Shown: piece by piece, positions 37,591 to 47,617 of the stretch
How positions within the stretch are numbered: the stretch's first letter is position 1
How the letters are laid out: the number at the start of each line of letters is the position of its first letter
NCBI GenBank assembly: GCA_018881555.1
Contig: JACAXG010000064.1
Location: 3,911,304-3,975,303, forward strand
Direction: 5' to 3'
DNA length: 64,000 nt
DNA from: Amblyornis subalaris
Taxonomy: Eukaryota > Chordata > Aves > Passeriformes > Ptilonorhynchidae
Position numbers and translations under genes: made by a program
The notes under the pieces: model-generated
Seen by the model: only the letters and a program-made list of their open reading frames with translations
The model's database searches: none
What the model was told of the DNA's origin: nothing

Positions 37591-38460
37591 AGGAAAGCGT
37601 CCATGGTGCCAGGGAGCAGAATTTGCTGGTGACAGCTTTTAGCAAAAATATCGTCTCGGCTTGGATGCTTTTTCCAGCAGTTTCTGGAAAACTTTTGTAT
37701 TTCCAGAATTTCAGTCCCCTCAGTGCTCAGAAGGGACTTTCTGGCAGAAGAACACAGGCCTGGGTGTCCAAATTTAATGAGGATCAAGGGCGGAGTTAAT
37801 TCAGCCGAGTTTAATTTGTTCATAGACACTCCTTTCTGATGGAGCCAAAGGGAAGTGAACCACGCTGGATCCAGGTCACCTTAATCCTGAAGTGGGTTGA
37901 AGATACAGACCTTAAAGTCTTCCAANGAATTTCCTACAGGCCTGTGAAGTGGTTCAGTTTGGATTGGCTTTTCTGGAACTCTCCGTGCAGGGGAGTCCTC
38001 AGGGACAAGGATCTTCGGGAAATGGGGAATNAGCATCTCCTTCTACCTGACTGAAAGGAGATTTAGGAAATTTAACTGAGCATTAGGGAAAAAAATGTTG
38101 GTGATTGCTGGGGAAACTGAGCAGAGAAGGCCCAGAGAAGTGATGGAGCTGCTTTCCTGGGAAACCCCACCCTGTCCTTGGCTTCCAACCCTTGCAATTC
38201 AGCCACGTCCCTCATTTCCCATCCTATGAAATGAGGATGGTCTGTGTGAGCTGTGAAAAAACGGGATATTGGTGGGGTCCTGCACGGAACAGTGGTGTCT
38301 CCAGTCAGTTTTCCTTCCTGCCTTCACCCTTGGACATTCAGTAAATNCTCCTCTCCGACCTCTTCCTCCTTTGGGAATACCAGGAATTCCCCCTGTGACT
38401 CTGGGACTGCAGGGAATGCAGGTTGTACCAAAGAGGGGCTGGCCTTTCGCTGGCTGGAGG
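37591..38460. other. Unique intergenic sequence
   Basis: No feature recognised. Confidence 0.5.
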
Positions 38461-38515
38461 ATCCTGGAATTGTTTAGGTAGGAAAAGACCTCCAAGATCA
38501 TTGAACCCAACCTTA
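38461..38515 (-). mobile_element. CR1 fragment, left part of an interrupted copy
   Basis: 'gaattgtttaggtaggaaaa', 'gacctccaagatcattgaac'. The likely continuation is at 38857-38905 ('cagcacagacttcctgaag', 'ctctgcctaaacc'). Confidence 0.7.
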
Positions 38516-38516
38516 C

Positions 38517-38856
38517 TGTGGCCTTCCAGTGCCTGAAGAGGTCCTGAAAAAAAGCTGGAGAGGGACTTTTGGCAAGAGCATGGAGTGANAGGACAAGGGG
38601 GATGGCTTCAAACTGACAGAGGATAGATTTAGATGGGATATTGGGAAGAAATTCCTCCCTGTGAGGGTGGGGAGGCCCTGGCACAGGTTGTCCAGAGAAG
38701 CTGCGGCTGCCCCATCCCTGGAAGTGTTCCAGGCCAGGTTGGATGGGGCTTGGAGCAACCTGGGATAGTGGAAGGTGTCCCTGCCCATGGCAGGGGGTTG
38801 GAATTTAATCATCTTTCAGGTCCTTTCCAACCCAAACCATTCTGGGATTCTGTGAT
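38517..38856 (+). mobile_element. CR1 3' fragment, probably nested
   Basis: Sense orientation from 'ggccttccagtgcctgaag' to 'attctgggattctgtgat', sitting inside the interrupted reverse-oriented copy. Confidence 0.92.
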
Positions 38857-38905
38857 CAGCACAGACTTCCTGAAGTACCACCCTGACACCTCTGCCTAAA
38901 CCAGG
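38857..38905 (-). mobile_element. CR1 fragment, right part of an interrupted copy
   Basis: A diverged match to the 'cagcactgccaagtccacc' segment of the reversed CR1 tail. The assignment rests on position as much as on similarity. Confidence 0.5.
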
Positions 38906-39734
38906 ACAACTTTTAAGGCTCTTATTTAAGGTAACAACCCGAAATTTGGCTTTTTTCCTGCTGTCAAAATTGTCAGCGAATGTGGGCCCTCCAGTGAGTG
39001 GATTTGTAATTTTCCAAGTGGGTAACGCAGGCTTTGGAATCCTGGTTCCAAAGGGGGATTATTCCTTGACCCTGTTGGGAAAACAACTTTGTTGTGGGTG
39101 AGGAAGGGTTTCACACCATTCTGGTGACACGTGGAATATTCTGAGTTCCTGAAGTTCCTGAGGCAGAGGAGCACAGAGAGTGGAAATCTTGCAACCAGGG
39201 GAATATTTGAGTTTATTTAGTTGAATAATCAAATCAGGAGAGGGCAAAATAAGGCACAGTCAGGTCGGATGAGAAACTCTTGTGGTATTTCAANGGATTA
39301 AAAAGAAGCTGGAAAAAGACATTTCTTCTTGAGTCAACTCAGCACAAACCCCTGAGTCCCAGTGCAGTAAATTCCATTTCTTTTGTGAGCTTTCTAACCT
39401 TTCTCTTACTTTTTTCTTTCTTTCTTTCTTTTGTCTTTTTTTTCAAGTTGAAGTCAGTTTTTAAGTGATGCTTTTTAGAAAGAAAAAGTCAAAAAGGCCC
39501 ATTTTGAAAATGTCAGGATTCTGCTCCTTCAGAAAAATAAGAGACACTTTATGCCACCAAGTGGTTCTGTAAGATCCGGGACTAAATAAAATCTGATTTT
39601 CTAGTGGGGCTTGTGTTTCAATTTTTTTTACGGAGTATTTTCTGAGCACATGTGGGGAAACTGTTCTTTATTAGTCGACTCCATATGAGAAACATGAAGG
39701 ATTTCAGNGACTTTGGGAATCCCTGGTAAAGAAT
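38906..39734. other. Unique sequence with a (CTTT)n tract
   Basis: A CTTT-rich pyrimidine tract lies at 39413-39445. No gene. Confidence 0.5.
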
Positions 39735-40052
39735 GATANGATCATANAANGGTTTGGGTTGGAAGGGACCTGAAAGATCATCCAGTTCCAACCCTCCTGC
39801 CATGGGCAGGGACACCTTCCACTCTCCCAGGTTGCTCCAAGCCCCATCCAACCCGGTCTTGGACACTTCCAGGGATCCAGGGGCAGCCACAGCTTCTCTG
39901 GGAATTTCATTCCAGGGCCTCACCACCCTCACAGGGAAGGATTTCTTCCTAATATCCCATCTAAATCTACATTCCTTCATCTTAAGGCCGTCCCCCTTGT
40001 CCTATCACTCCATGCCCTTGTAAAAGTCCCTCTCCATCTTTCTTCTAGACCC
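39735..40052 (-). mobile_element. CR1 LINE 3' fragment (~320 bp)
   Basis: Reversed tail from 'gatcatanaanggtttggg' to 'aaaagtccctctccatctt'. Ns are concentrated in its terminal octamers. Confidence 0.93.
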
Positions 40053-40119
40053 AAATTAACAAGCTGAAAGTTAATAAACATCCAAGAGGGAATGACTGAA
40101 AAACACACTGACTCTGCAC

Positions 40120-40560
40120 AATCACTTTAACTCAACGGGATCCTCAAAATCCCTAAATATATCCTAAAAAAATAACGAAAAAGGCCGTGTCTTCCGTAAT
40201 AATCACCATAAACCGCGTCAGGAATTAAGCCGGATGTCCACAGCAATCCTAATGATTGGAAACGAGCTGCAAAACCACACAAAACCCGCCTGCACCTCGT
40301 CCTCGGTACGAGTGAGTGTTGTAGGAACAAATCTGGGACAAGATCCCGCTCCACGAGCGAGCAGGAGCTCTCCAGAGCATCGTTGGGATGTGATAAGTGG
40401 GGCCGTTAGAGCCCGTNGTGTCAATAAGGGAAATTTCGCAGCCTTCCTTAATTACGCGTTGCTTNGCAGGGAAAAAGGAGATCCAGGGGAGCACTTGGGC
40501 TGCGCACACACGCAATTCCTGCCCGGGAAAGTCAATAAATGTGATTAANGTCGCCGAACG
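40120..40560. other. CpG-richer unique block, candidate conserved element
   Basis: Repeat-free and CpG-enriched relative to its flanks, with homeodomain- and GATA-like words (CTAATGATTGG near 40250, GTGATAAG near 40390, CTTAATTACG near 40448). Function unknown. Confidence 0.3.
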
Positions 40561-40627
40561 GTGCAATCTCTTGGATTAAAAAAGGAGATGGAAGGCAAAA
40601 AGAGGCTAAAAACAAGGGNAAAAATGA

Positions 40628-40733
40628 ACAAAGCAGCCTGGTCTAGTGGAGGGTGGGCCCTGTCCATGGCAGGATGTTGGAGNTGGGTAATCTTTAAGGT
40701 CCCTTCCAAGCCAAATCTTTCTATGATTCTANA
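40628..40733 (+). mobile_element. Short CR1 3' fragment
   Basis: 'cagcctggtctagtggagg' to 'atctttctatgattcta', sense orientation. Confidence 0.88.
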
Positions 40734-40933
40734 AAANAATTCATATATGCAATATATGTCTTGGCTGATTCTATGAGCTGTCTTGAATAAACAAATTAAG
40801 GAGCCCATCAGTCCAGTCACAATTAATAAAGAAGGAAAATAAAAATTATCAAGTAAAAGTCATCAAGAATTGACACTGGTTTTTTCAGTTGTCTAAGTGC
40901 TTGGCCTCACATGCCTTCTCCACCACTCATGNN

Positions 40934-41225
40934 NTCATGGAATCATTAGGGTTGGAAAAGACCTGTAGGATCGTNGAGTCCAACCATCAACCCAGCACTG
41001 CCAGATCCATCCCTAAACCCTGTCCCCAAGGGCCCCATCCAAGAGGCTTCTGAACGCTTCCAGGGATGGTGATTCCACCNCTTTCCAGTGCCTGACCACC
41101 CTTCCAGCGAAGAATTTTTTTCCAGTATCCAAACCCCTCCTGGTGCAACTGGAGGCTGATTCCTCTGGTCCTGCCATGCTTGTGAATAGCTCTGAATTTT
41201 GCCCCAGAAAACACAGGGATGGTGC
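40934..41225 (-). mobile_element. CR1 3' fragment, 'catcaacccagcactgcc' subfamily
   Basis: Reversed tail from 'tcatggaatcattagggtt' to 'aattttgccccagaaaac'. Preceded by the only NNN run seen (40932-40934). Confidence 0.9.
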
Positions 41226-41802
41226 CCTACTCTGNTTTTGAAGGGGATTTCAATAGTTGGAGGCAGTTAATCCATCACTTGGCTCCATCTATTCCGGGTG
41301 ATTCCCTACTCCTAGAGCCAGGAGCAGTAATAAGGCATTTCTTCATTAATTGAAGGTGTAGGTACAGTGACTCCTTAGGGATTTTCAGCTGGAACTGCCA
41401 GAAACTAAGTAAATAATAAGGATTAGAGTCAAATCTGGAAGACTCTGGGACAAAATTGGAAACCTTACGAGTTTATCTGGCACAGGCAGGCATTTTCCAG
41501 CCTCACCTTCCTTTCCCACCTCCCATCCCCATCCTGTCCATGTTCCTCCAGAGCAGCTTGGCCATCAATCCTCCTTCCCTCTCCACATGACCTCTCATCC
41601 CCCCTTCCCTCACACCTCCCTCACTGAAGCAACCACTGATCTNGGATCCTGTGGGAATGGGACATGGGGATGGATGATGACAAGGACAGATTTTCCCCTT
41701 TAGAGTGTTTTTCCTGGTTTTAATTCCCACAGTTACAGTGGAGTTCTGCCCCCCTCTGCTGGAAGAGCTCAGCACCTCCAGCTGAGCTCAGTACCCTCGA
41801 CT
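41226..41802. other. Unique intergenic sequence
   Basis: No feature recognised. Confidence 0.5.
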
Positions 41803-42060
41803 ATNCTGAATTGGAAGNGACCCACAAGGATCATGGATTCCAGCTCCTGGCCCTGCACGGGACACCCCAAAAATCCCATCAGGTGCCTGAGAGCGTTGTC
41901 CAAGCACTTCTGGAACTCTGGCAGGGTTGGTGCAGCTCTTGCTTTTGGCTCTGCAAGGGTTGGGTTGGTCATGGCACTTTTGGCCACATCCATAGACCAT
42001 GGAAAGGCTAATCCTGCTCTCCTGTAGCTCCTCCACGCTGTCCCAGGATGGAGTGACACT
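41803..42060 (-). mobile_element. CR1 3' fragment, last before the CR1-poor block
   Basis: Reversed 'ggacccacaaggatcatgg' subfamily copy. Clear up to about 41930, then diverged. Confidence 0.83.
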
Positions 42061-43164
42061 GGATGCACCCCTGTCACTGGTCTGTCCCCTCAGTGCTTTT
42101 TTTTTCACTTCTTTACTGGTTCTGGTAGTTAAGGGCACAAAGGCAGAGTTCAGTGGTGGAACCAAATTGCACCTCCAAGGTTTCTTTCTCACTCCTGCCA
42201 AGAGTTTGTGGTGGAATGAGCTGCAAAGAGCTGGAGACACCCAGGTCAGCAGCTGCCTTGGAAGCATCTTTGGCCATCAGATCATTTCTGGCTCTCCAGC
42301 CTGAGCTCCAAAGGGATATCTGGGACGTTCATCGGACGTTTATTCCCTGTTGTGAAAGGGATGAGTCAATTTGCTTCTCCAGCTGACCTGCCTGAGTGCA
42401 CATTGCCAGTTGCATCCCACCCTGGGCTGTTTTCCCAATACCTTCATCATTGGAGAGAGACAGGGATGGATTGGGAATGGGGGTTAAATCCACCTGAGTG
42501 CAAAACCTTTCCAGAAGAGGAAGGATTTGCAGAGTCCTCTACCCCTGGGCTGAACATCTTTGGGGCCAGAAATCCAAGCCCAATCTATTGCAAAAATACA
42601 CATTTCACTTTAAAACACCGTGAGATCCTTTCCTTGCTGTGTTCCCTGGCTCCAGTCTGGATGACCCAGGGACGTTTTAGAGGTAAAGAACCCAAGGAAT
42701 TGAGATTGCCTCAGGGAACAAAGCCCCAGCTGCTGGGTCTGTGCTGAGTGCTGGCACTTCACTCACAAAACCTCTTTGGTTGTCAAGCAGAGCTGATTGA
42801 GGCTTATTTTCTTTTCCTTGTCCTGACCTGCCTCAGCTCCTCTGTGAGTGTTATTTCTCAGACACGGGTGGGAATGTGATTGTCCACATTCCAATTTTTC
42901 TCTCAGCTGTACCCAACAGGAGCCNTGCAGGACCCACATTCCCACAAGGGACAATTTCTCCCTCATGGGCTCCACCTGACTCAATCTTAGAGGCTGAACA
43001 ACCCAGTGCATTTCATTTTTACATCAATCATGTGCTTTGGCTGAGAAGAAAGATTTTCATAAGCCAGGTAACCCCAAAAACCCCAAATTTTCAGAGGGCA
43101 GCAGATTCTTGAGTCACCCACGAACCGAGGAAGAAAGGCCAGACNAGAAGGCACGAAGCAATTG
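42061..43164. other. Unique sequence left of the candidate ARC 3' end
   Basis: No gene or repeat recognised. The plus-strand 131-codon frame at 42352-42747 has no known domain. Confidence 0.5.
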
Positions 43165-43500
43165 AAGCAGATATTTCAAAGTTTTATTGTATAAATCTAC
43201 AAAAGGCTTTGCTACAATAGCAAATCGAGTGTAGCACTATTCTACCCACAGGTTTTAGTGGCCGGGTGTGATCTTGTAACTCCAACATGACACATGAGGA
43301 ATAAACTGCCTGATACAGTCAGATNTAGGGCAGGTGATGTCGGCTTACAAAGACCTTTTGGCTTCAACCCCTATAACCTGCGGTGATTCAACCTGTTTGC
43401 CTTTTGTACAAGGTTGTTTGAATTAATAATATCTCTAGTAAAAATAAAAAACTCTAAAGTAGCTTCGTCAGTAAATGTAAAATTCGCCTAGGGAGAAAAA
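43165..43500 (-). other. Candidate 3' end of an mRNA (ARC or a downstream gene)
   Basis: AT-rich, nearly CpG-free sequence that reads on the minus strand like a mature 3'UTR: many short U-rich words, no repeat, and an AATAAA 20-25 bases from its end. It could be the terminus of a spliced ARC 3'UTR or of a separate transcript containing the exons near 45-46 kb. Its tie to ARC is inferred from strand and position only. Confidence 0.4.
43182..43187 (-). terminator. Polyadenylation signal AATAAA
   Basis: Plus-strand TTTATT. The downstream minus-strand sequence is pyrimidine- and G/T-rich ('gcttcgtgccttct'), compatible with cleavage near 43160-43168. Confidence 0.5.
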
Positions 43501-44035
43501 AAAAAAAAACCGCGGTGGTTGAAATCCGCTAAATTTCCAGAGGTACAACACAGACACACTTCTCACTCANGTGACTCTGCCCCAGGAAAATAAACTGCCA
43601 GCCCTTCCCAGAGAGGCTGGCGAGATAAACCAGGGTGCTACAAGTAAAGCTCCAGTTTGCTGGGAGCGACAATTGAAATCAAATCAGTCCAGGAGATTCA
43701 GTTCTGCACACTCCAAAAAGCCAGCTGAAAATGTGGAAACCTCAGGGCTGAGTGACCAAGCGGCACAGGCAGGCTAATTCCCTAAAAAGGCAGGAAAAAT
43801 AAAATGCCCATCGAGGCAGTCGAGTCCCTTGGAAGGGACTGTGGAAATTAAGCACCTCAAAATCAAATCTCGTTTAGACCTTAGGACGATGCCTGTGAAT
43901 CCGCCTGGANGTGGTTTTATGGAATTTTCCAGTCCTGGGCATTTCTGCTGAGCGTTGTTGGAATGTACCTTAGGTCCCGCTGGATTCGTTCAAATGCAAC
44001 AAAACACCACAAGATTTTGTTAATGTGGATTTGTT

Positions 44036-44090
44036 ACACACACACACACACCCCCCACACGCTGCCACACACACCACACACACCCAGGAC
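44036..44090. repeat. (CA)n-rich interrupted microsatellite
   Basis: CA units interrupted by a C run and 'gctgc'. Confidence 0.9.
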
Positions 44091-44514
44091 AGCTGGCTCT
44101 GGAAGAGAGAGGAACCAACTGGACCTCTTCAGCTGAGAGATGAACCAAAACTGCCTCACTCTTTCGGGGATCCCTGGGTCTGGATGGCGACAGTCACCCC
44201 AAAGCCAGCGCAAGAACCCCGGTCCTTGCAGCAACCCCGGCCCATGCAGACCCAGGGGGCGCCTGCTGTCTCACGAGCCTCCTTGCTGGCGAGACAGCCG
44301 GCCCAGATGTGCAGGCTCCAACAGTTCAGACAAGCATCTGGACCGTGGGATGCTTCTCCAAACTCCGGGAGCCCTTTGAGGTTTGGAACGGATACCCGCA
44401 TGAAATGGAGCCGCCCTCGGCTCAGGAGAGAGGAGTTACAGCGTGGGCAGCACGGAGGGTTCGTAGCCAAGGCAGGATCAGCCCCTTGGCAAAGTTAATC
44501 AGGAAAGTTTTTTC

Positions 44515-44552
44515 AATAATAATAATTAATAGTAATAATAATAATAATTATG
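44515..44552. repeat. (AAT)n microsatellite
   Basis: Two blocks of AAT units separated by 'taatag'. Confidence 0.92.
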
Positions 44553-44623
44553 GAGTGAAGATTTCTTTGGGTGAGTCCCAGCGGCCCCAAACCGCGGAGG
44601 TGCAGAATCATCTCCACAGGCAG

Positions 44624-44938
44624 TCAGCACAAGCCCAGCATCCCTGCTGGCCCCAAAGCCTGGACTTGCTTCTTCTGTTCCAGCCTCTTGATTTCTCTTT
44701 CCATTCCCAACACTTTCTTCTGTGCTTGGAATACCTGGACCAGCTCAGGCTCTTCTTTGTCCCGTCGGAAGCGGCTTCCCTGTTTCATTTTGGCTCTCAG
44801 CACCTTGACCAGGGCACTGCACTGCATGGGAGGCTCTTTGGTGCACGATTTGCCCTCNGTCTTCCTGCAGCCCTTGCTTCTCCCCTGGGAAAGCTCTTGG
44901 ACACAGAGAAGGAATCTCAGCAACAGCAGCAGGGATGG
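44624..44938 (-). other. Candidate exon with a ~100-codon coiled-coil-like open frame
   Basis: On the minus strand a strong polypyrimidine tract and TTTTTCCAG acceptor (near 44938-44960) precede an open frame that ends in TGA at 44624-44626. The peptide is Lys/Glu-rich, with a heptad-like C-terminal segment beginning EEPELVQVFQAQKKVLG and followed by a charged stretch rich in Glu, Lys and Arg. I do not recognise the family. The frame does not join cleanly to the exon candidate at 45330-45497 unless a weaker acceptor is used, so this may instead be spliced 3'UTR of ARC, whose mammalian orthologues have introns after the stop codon, or a chance open frame in purine-rich DNA. Confidence 0.35.
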
Positions 44939-45329
44939 CTGGAAAAAGAAAAAAAAAAAAAATGCAGCAGCTCTGATTAGATCTCTAAAGTGGAGAGAAA
45001 GGGGGGAATTCTCAGGAGTTGGGATTAAATTTAGCTGTGTCTGCAGCCTGAAGGACCCACTTGGTGTTGGGGTTTAAGGTTTGGCAATGGTCCAGCCAAG
45101 GGAAAGCCACGATGTGCAGTCCCTGGAGCAGCAATTATTAGGGCTGGGCCTTGGGTTCTGACATCAAGCAGCTGAAATCCCACATCCCTGGCGGTGCCAG
45201 GCTCCTGCAGCCCCTGGGGCTGAGGGNTCCAGACCAGCACAGGTATCCGCACCTGGGCTGTTCAATATCTGGGCTTGGGGCACGGGGGGGACTCGGAAAT
45301 GCCCACAGGGAAAGGTGGGAGGTGATTAC

Positions 45330-45497
45330 CTGTGCCAGCCTTTCCTGCGGGTGGTGGATCTGGCAGTCGGTGGCTGAGGATCCTGANAGCAGGTCTGATG
45401 CTGAGGCCTCGGGCTTGGAAGCTTTTTCTGTGGCTTTCCTTCCAAATCCTGAGTGCTGTGAAGCGATTCCTTCTCAGAGGAGGATCTGAGTGAGTCA
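45330..45497 (-). other. Candidate internal exon (168 nt)
   Basis: Bounded on the minus strand by a pyrimidine-rich acceptor ending GGCTTCCAG and a donor GGCACAG then GTAATC. One open frame gives a Ser/Gln/Lys/Pro-rich peptide. Spliced directly to the 46049-46184 candidate in that exon's only open frame, the first codon would be TGA. That argues for non-coding exons, for example in the ARC 3'UTR, or for a different acceptor. Confidence 0.35.
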
Positions 45498-46048
45498 CTG
45501 GAAGCCAGAGGAGATAAAGCTTGTAATGCACGGCCAGCTCATCCTCAGCAGCGACTCCCANGCCCCCATCACTCAGCCAGGGTCATTAGTGAGAAATGCT
45601 CCTTTCCCTGCACGCAGAGCTGTTGACAAACTCACTCAGAACGAGGGAAAGGAGAGCTCCCACCATTCCTGAGACCAGCTCCCAGCAAGGATGCAGAGCA
45701 GGCCTGCAGCTCCTTTGGGCTGTGCATGGACCTGAGATGTGCTGTCCCAGGTGGGGACTCAAGCCCAGAAGGACAAGGCAGGTCCTGGGGCTGGGCTAAT
45801 GAAGGAGCTTCCCATTTCTTTCCCATATTAATGAGAAAGTGCAAGATACTGCCCTCTCTGGAAAGTTTTCCCACTCATTCTCCTGTATTTCCCTTTGGCT
45901 GAGCCTCCCCTCCCCTTCCTCCCAACCCCAGTGGTTCCTGTCCCATTTCAGATTAGTTCTAATCCCACTGCAAGTTTTCCACTGGACATCCTGTGACCAG
46001 TTGAGCCCTGAGAAGTGCAGAGGAGGGGATGTCTGGGACCTGTCTTAC

Positions 46049-46184
46049 CTTCAGCCTCTTGGAAGGAGTCACAGCAAAGGCCTTCAGAGCCACCAGTGCC
46101 TCATGTCCCTGCNGTGACGGTGCCAGGAGCATCCCAGGGTCACTCCTGCTGCTGCATCTCTCCAGGAGGTGCTGTTTATTTGGT
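46049..46184 (-). other. Candidate internal exon (136 nt)
   Basis: The minus-strand acceptor ends CCACCACCAG and the donor is a consensus-grade GAAG followed by GTAAGA. One frame is open throughout, two are closed. An AATAAA also lies just inside the 5' edge (plus TTTATT near 46175), so alternative use as a proximal polyadenylation site is possible. Confidence 0.35.
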
Positions 46185-47027
46185 CTGGTGGTGGATGCAG
46201 ACGATGCCCAAGCTGTGTCCGGCCTCAGGAAGCTTTGGAGAGCCAAACTCCAGGAATGTCCTTCATGTCTCAGTCCCGTCATCAAACGCTGGCCAAAGGT
46301 GAGCGCTGAGCATTTCCTGTCTCAGCGTGGAAAAAGTCCCAAAGTCCAAGTCCGTCTCCATCCGTGGTGGGATGTTGCAGGAAGTTCTTNGTGAGCAGAC
46401 AACGCTCTGTCCTCAGGTGCTCCAGGACAGGGATTCCAGGCTTTCCAAGGGCATTTGGAGTCCGTCTGTGTGAGCAGGAACTCCTTGCAGTGATGCACAG
46501 GCTAAAAACCGTGCTGGGGCACACAGATCCTCTCTTCACTTCTTTTTTTGCTTTTACATGGCAAAAGCTCCTGTTGTCTCCACACATCAGCATGGACTCG
46601 ATTTGCTGCTCTGGGGATGTTTTGCTCTGAATTTGGGCTGTGTTTGTTTGTTTCATTCAAAGAAGAAGGATTTATTTCCCTTCCCTCCCCCACCTCTCTC
46701 TCAAAAGAGCTCTGGTGTCTCCTCTCTCCACCTTGAACACCCTCTCTTCTCTGAAAGGAAGGAGACTGCTCCTTCAATAAACGAGCCCAGAATTTAATTA
46801 GAAAATCTGTTTCCTGCTGAATGCACAGGATAATGTGCAGAGAAAGGACGAAATTTGCCTCTGCACTGCAGTGGCCTTGAATTGGAGTGAGCAGAAACTA
46901 AGACAAGTAAACCAGTAAGAGCCTCTTGAGAGGAAACACATTAAAGCAGGTGTTAGGTGCAGTGAAATGAAAACCACGAAAAATAATCCAGATTCTTAAA
47001 GCTTTCAGTTCCTGAAGTAATAGGATT

Positions 47028-47044
47028 TTTTTTTTTTTTTTTTT
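47028..47044. repeat. Poly-T tract
   Basis: Seventeen or so Ts. On the minus strand this is an A run about 0.6 kb after the ARC stop codon. Confidence 0.85.
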
Positions 47045-47617
47045 CCTTCTTAAAACAAAAACTAATCAAAAAAATGTACTTTAATCCTTTGGAGCAAGTA
47101 AGAGCAGGAGATTGCCAAGTGAACCCAGAGGTTAATCAGAAACAGNCAAGGGTCAAAAGAAAGCTGNCCCCTCAGGACAGGGCCCACCTCCCCAGCAGAG
47201 GGAGGAGAGAAGGAAAAAGAGAGATCCAGATGGGTAGGAACCCTCCGCCAGTTGCTGCACTCGCGTGAAGTCCTTGGGAGCCGCCGGTGCCCGGCGGCCG
47301 CTTCACAAGTTGGGAATTGTCTCGAGTTTCTTGTCAGGGAATTCTCATAAAATGGTTCAGCTCCCCACAGCGGTGCCGGCGGGGGGTCCCCAGCACCACC
47401 GCGTCGCACGGCTCGGGGGAGCCGGGCGACCCCGTCCCGAGGTGCCTCTCCCCCACCACCTCCCTCCCCCCAGGAGCAAAGCCAAGCCCTCTGCTCTGGG
47501 CTGTTGGACCGAGCACACCTCAGGTCTCGTCTCAGCCAGAACCTCCCTCCGAGGAGAAGCTTCCTGAAATAAGCCCCCTTCTCCCTCCAACGTCACCCAG
47601 ACCCCCCCCGGGGGAGC

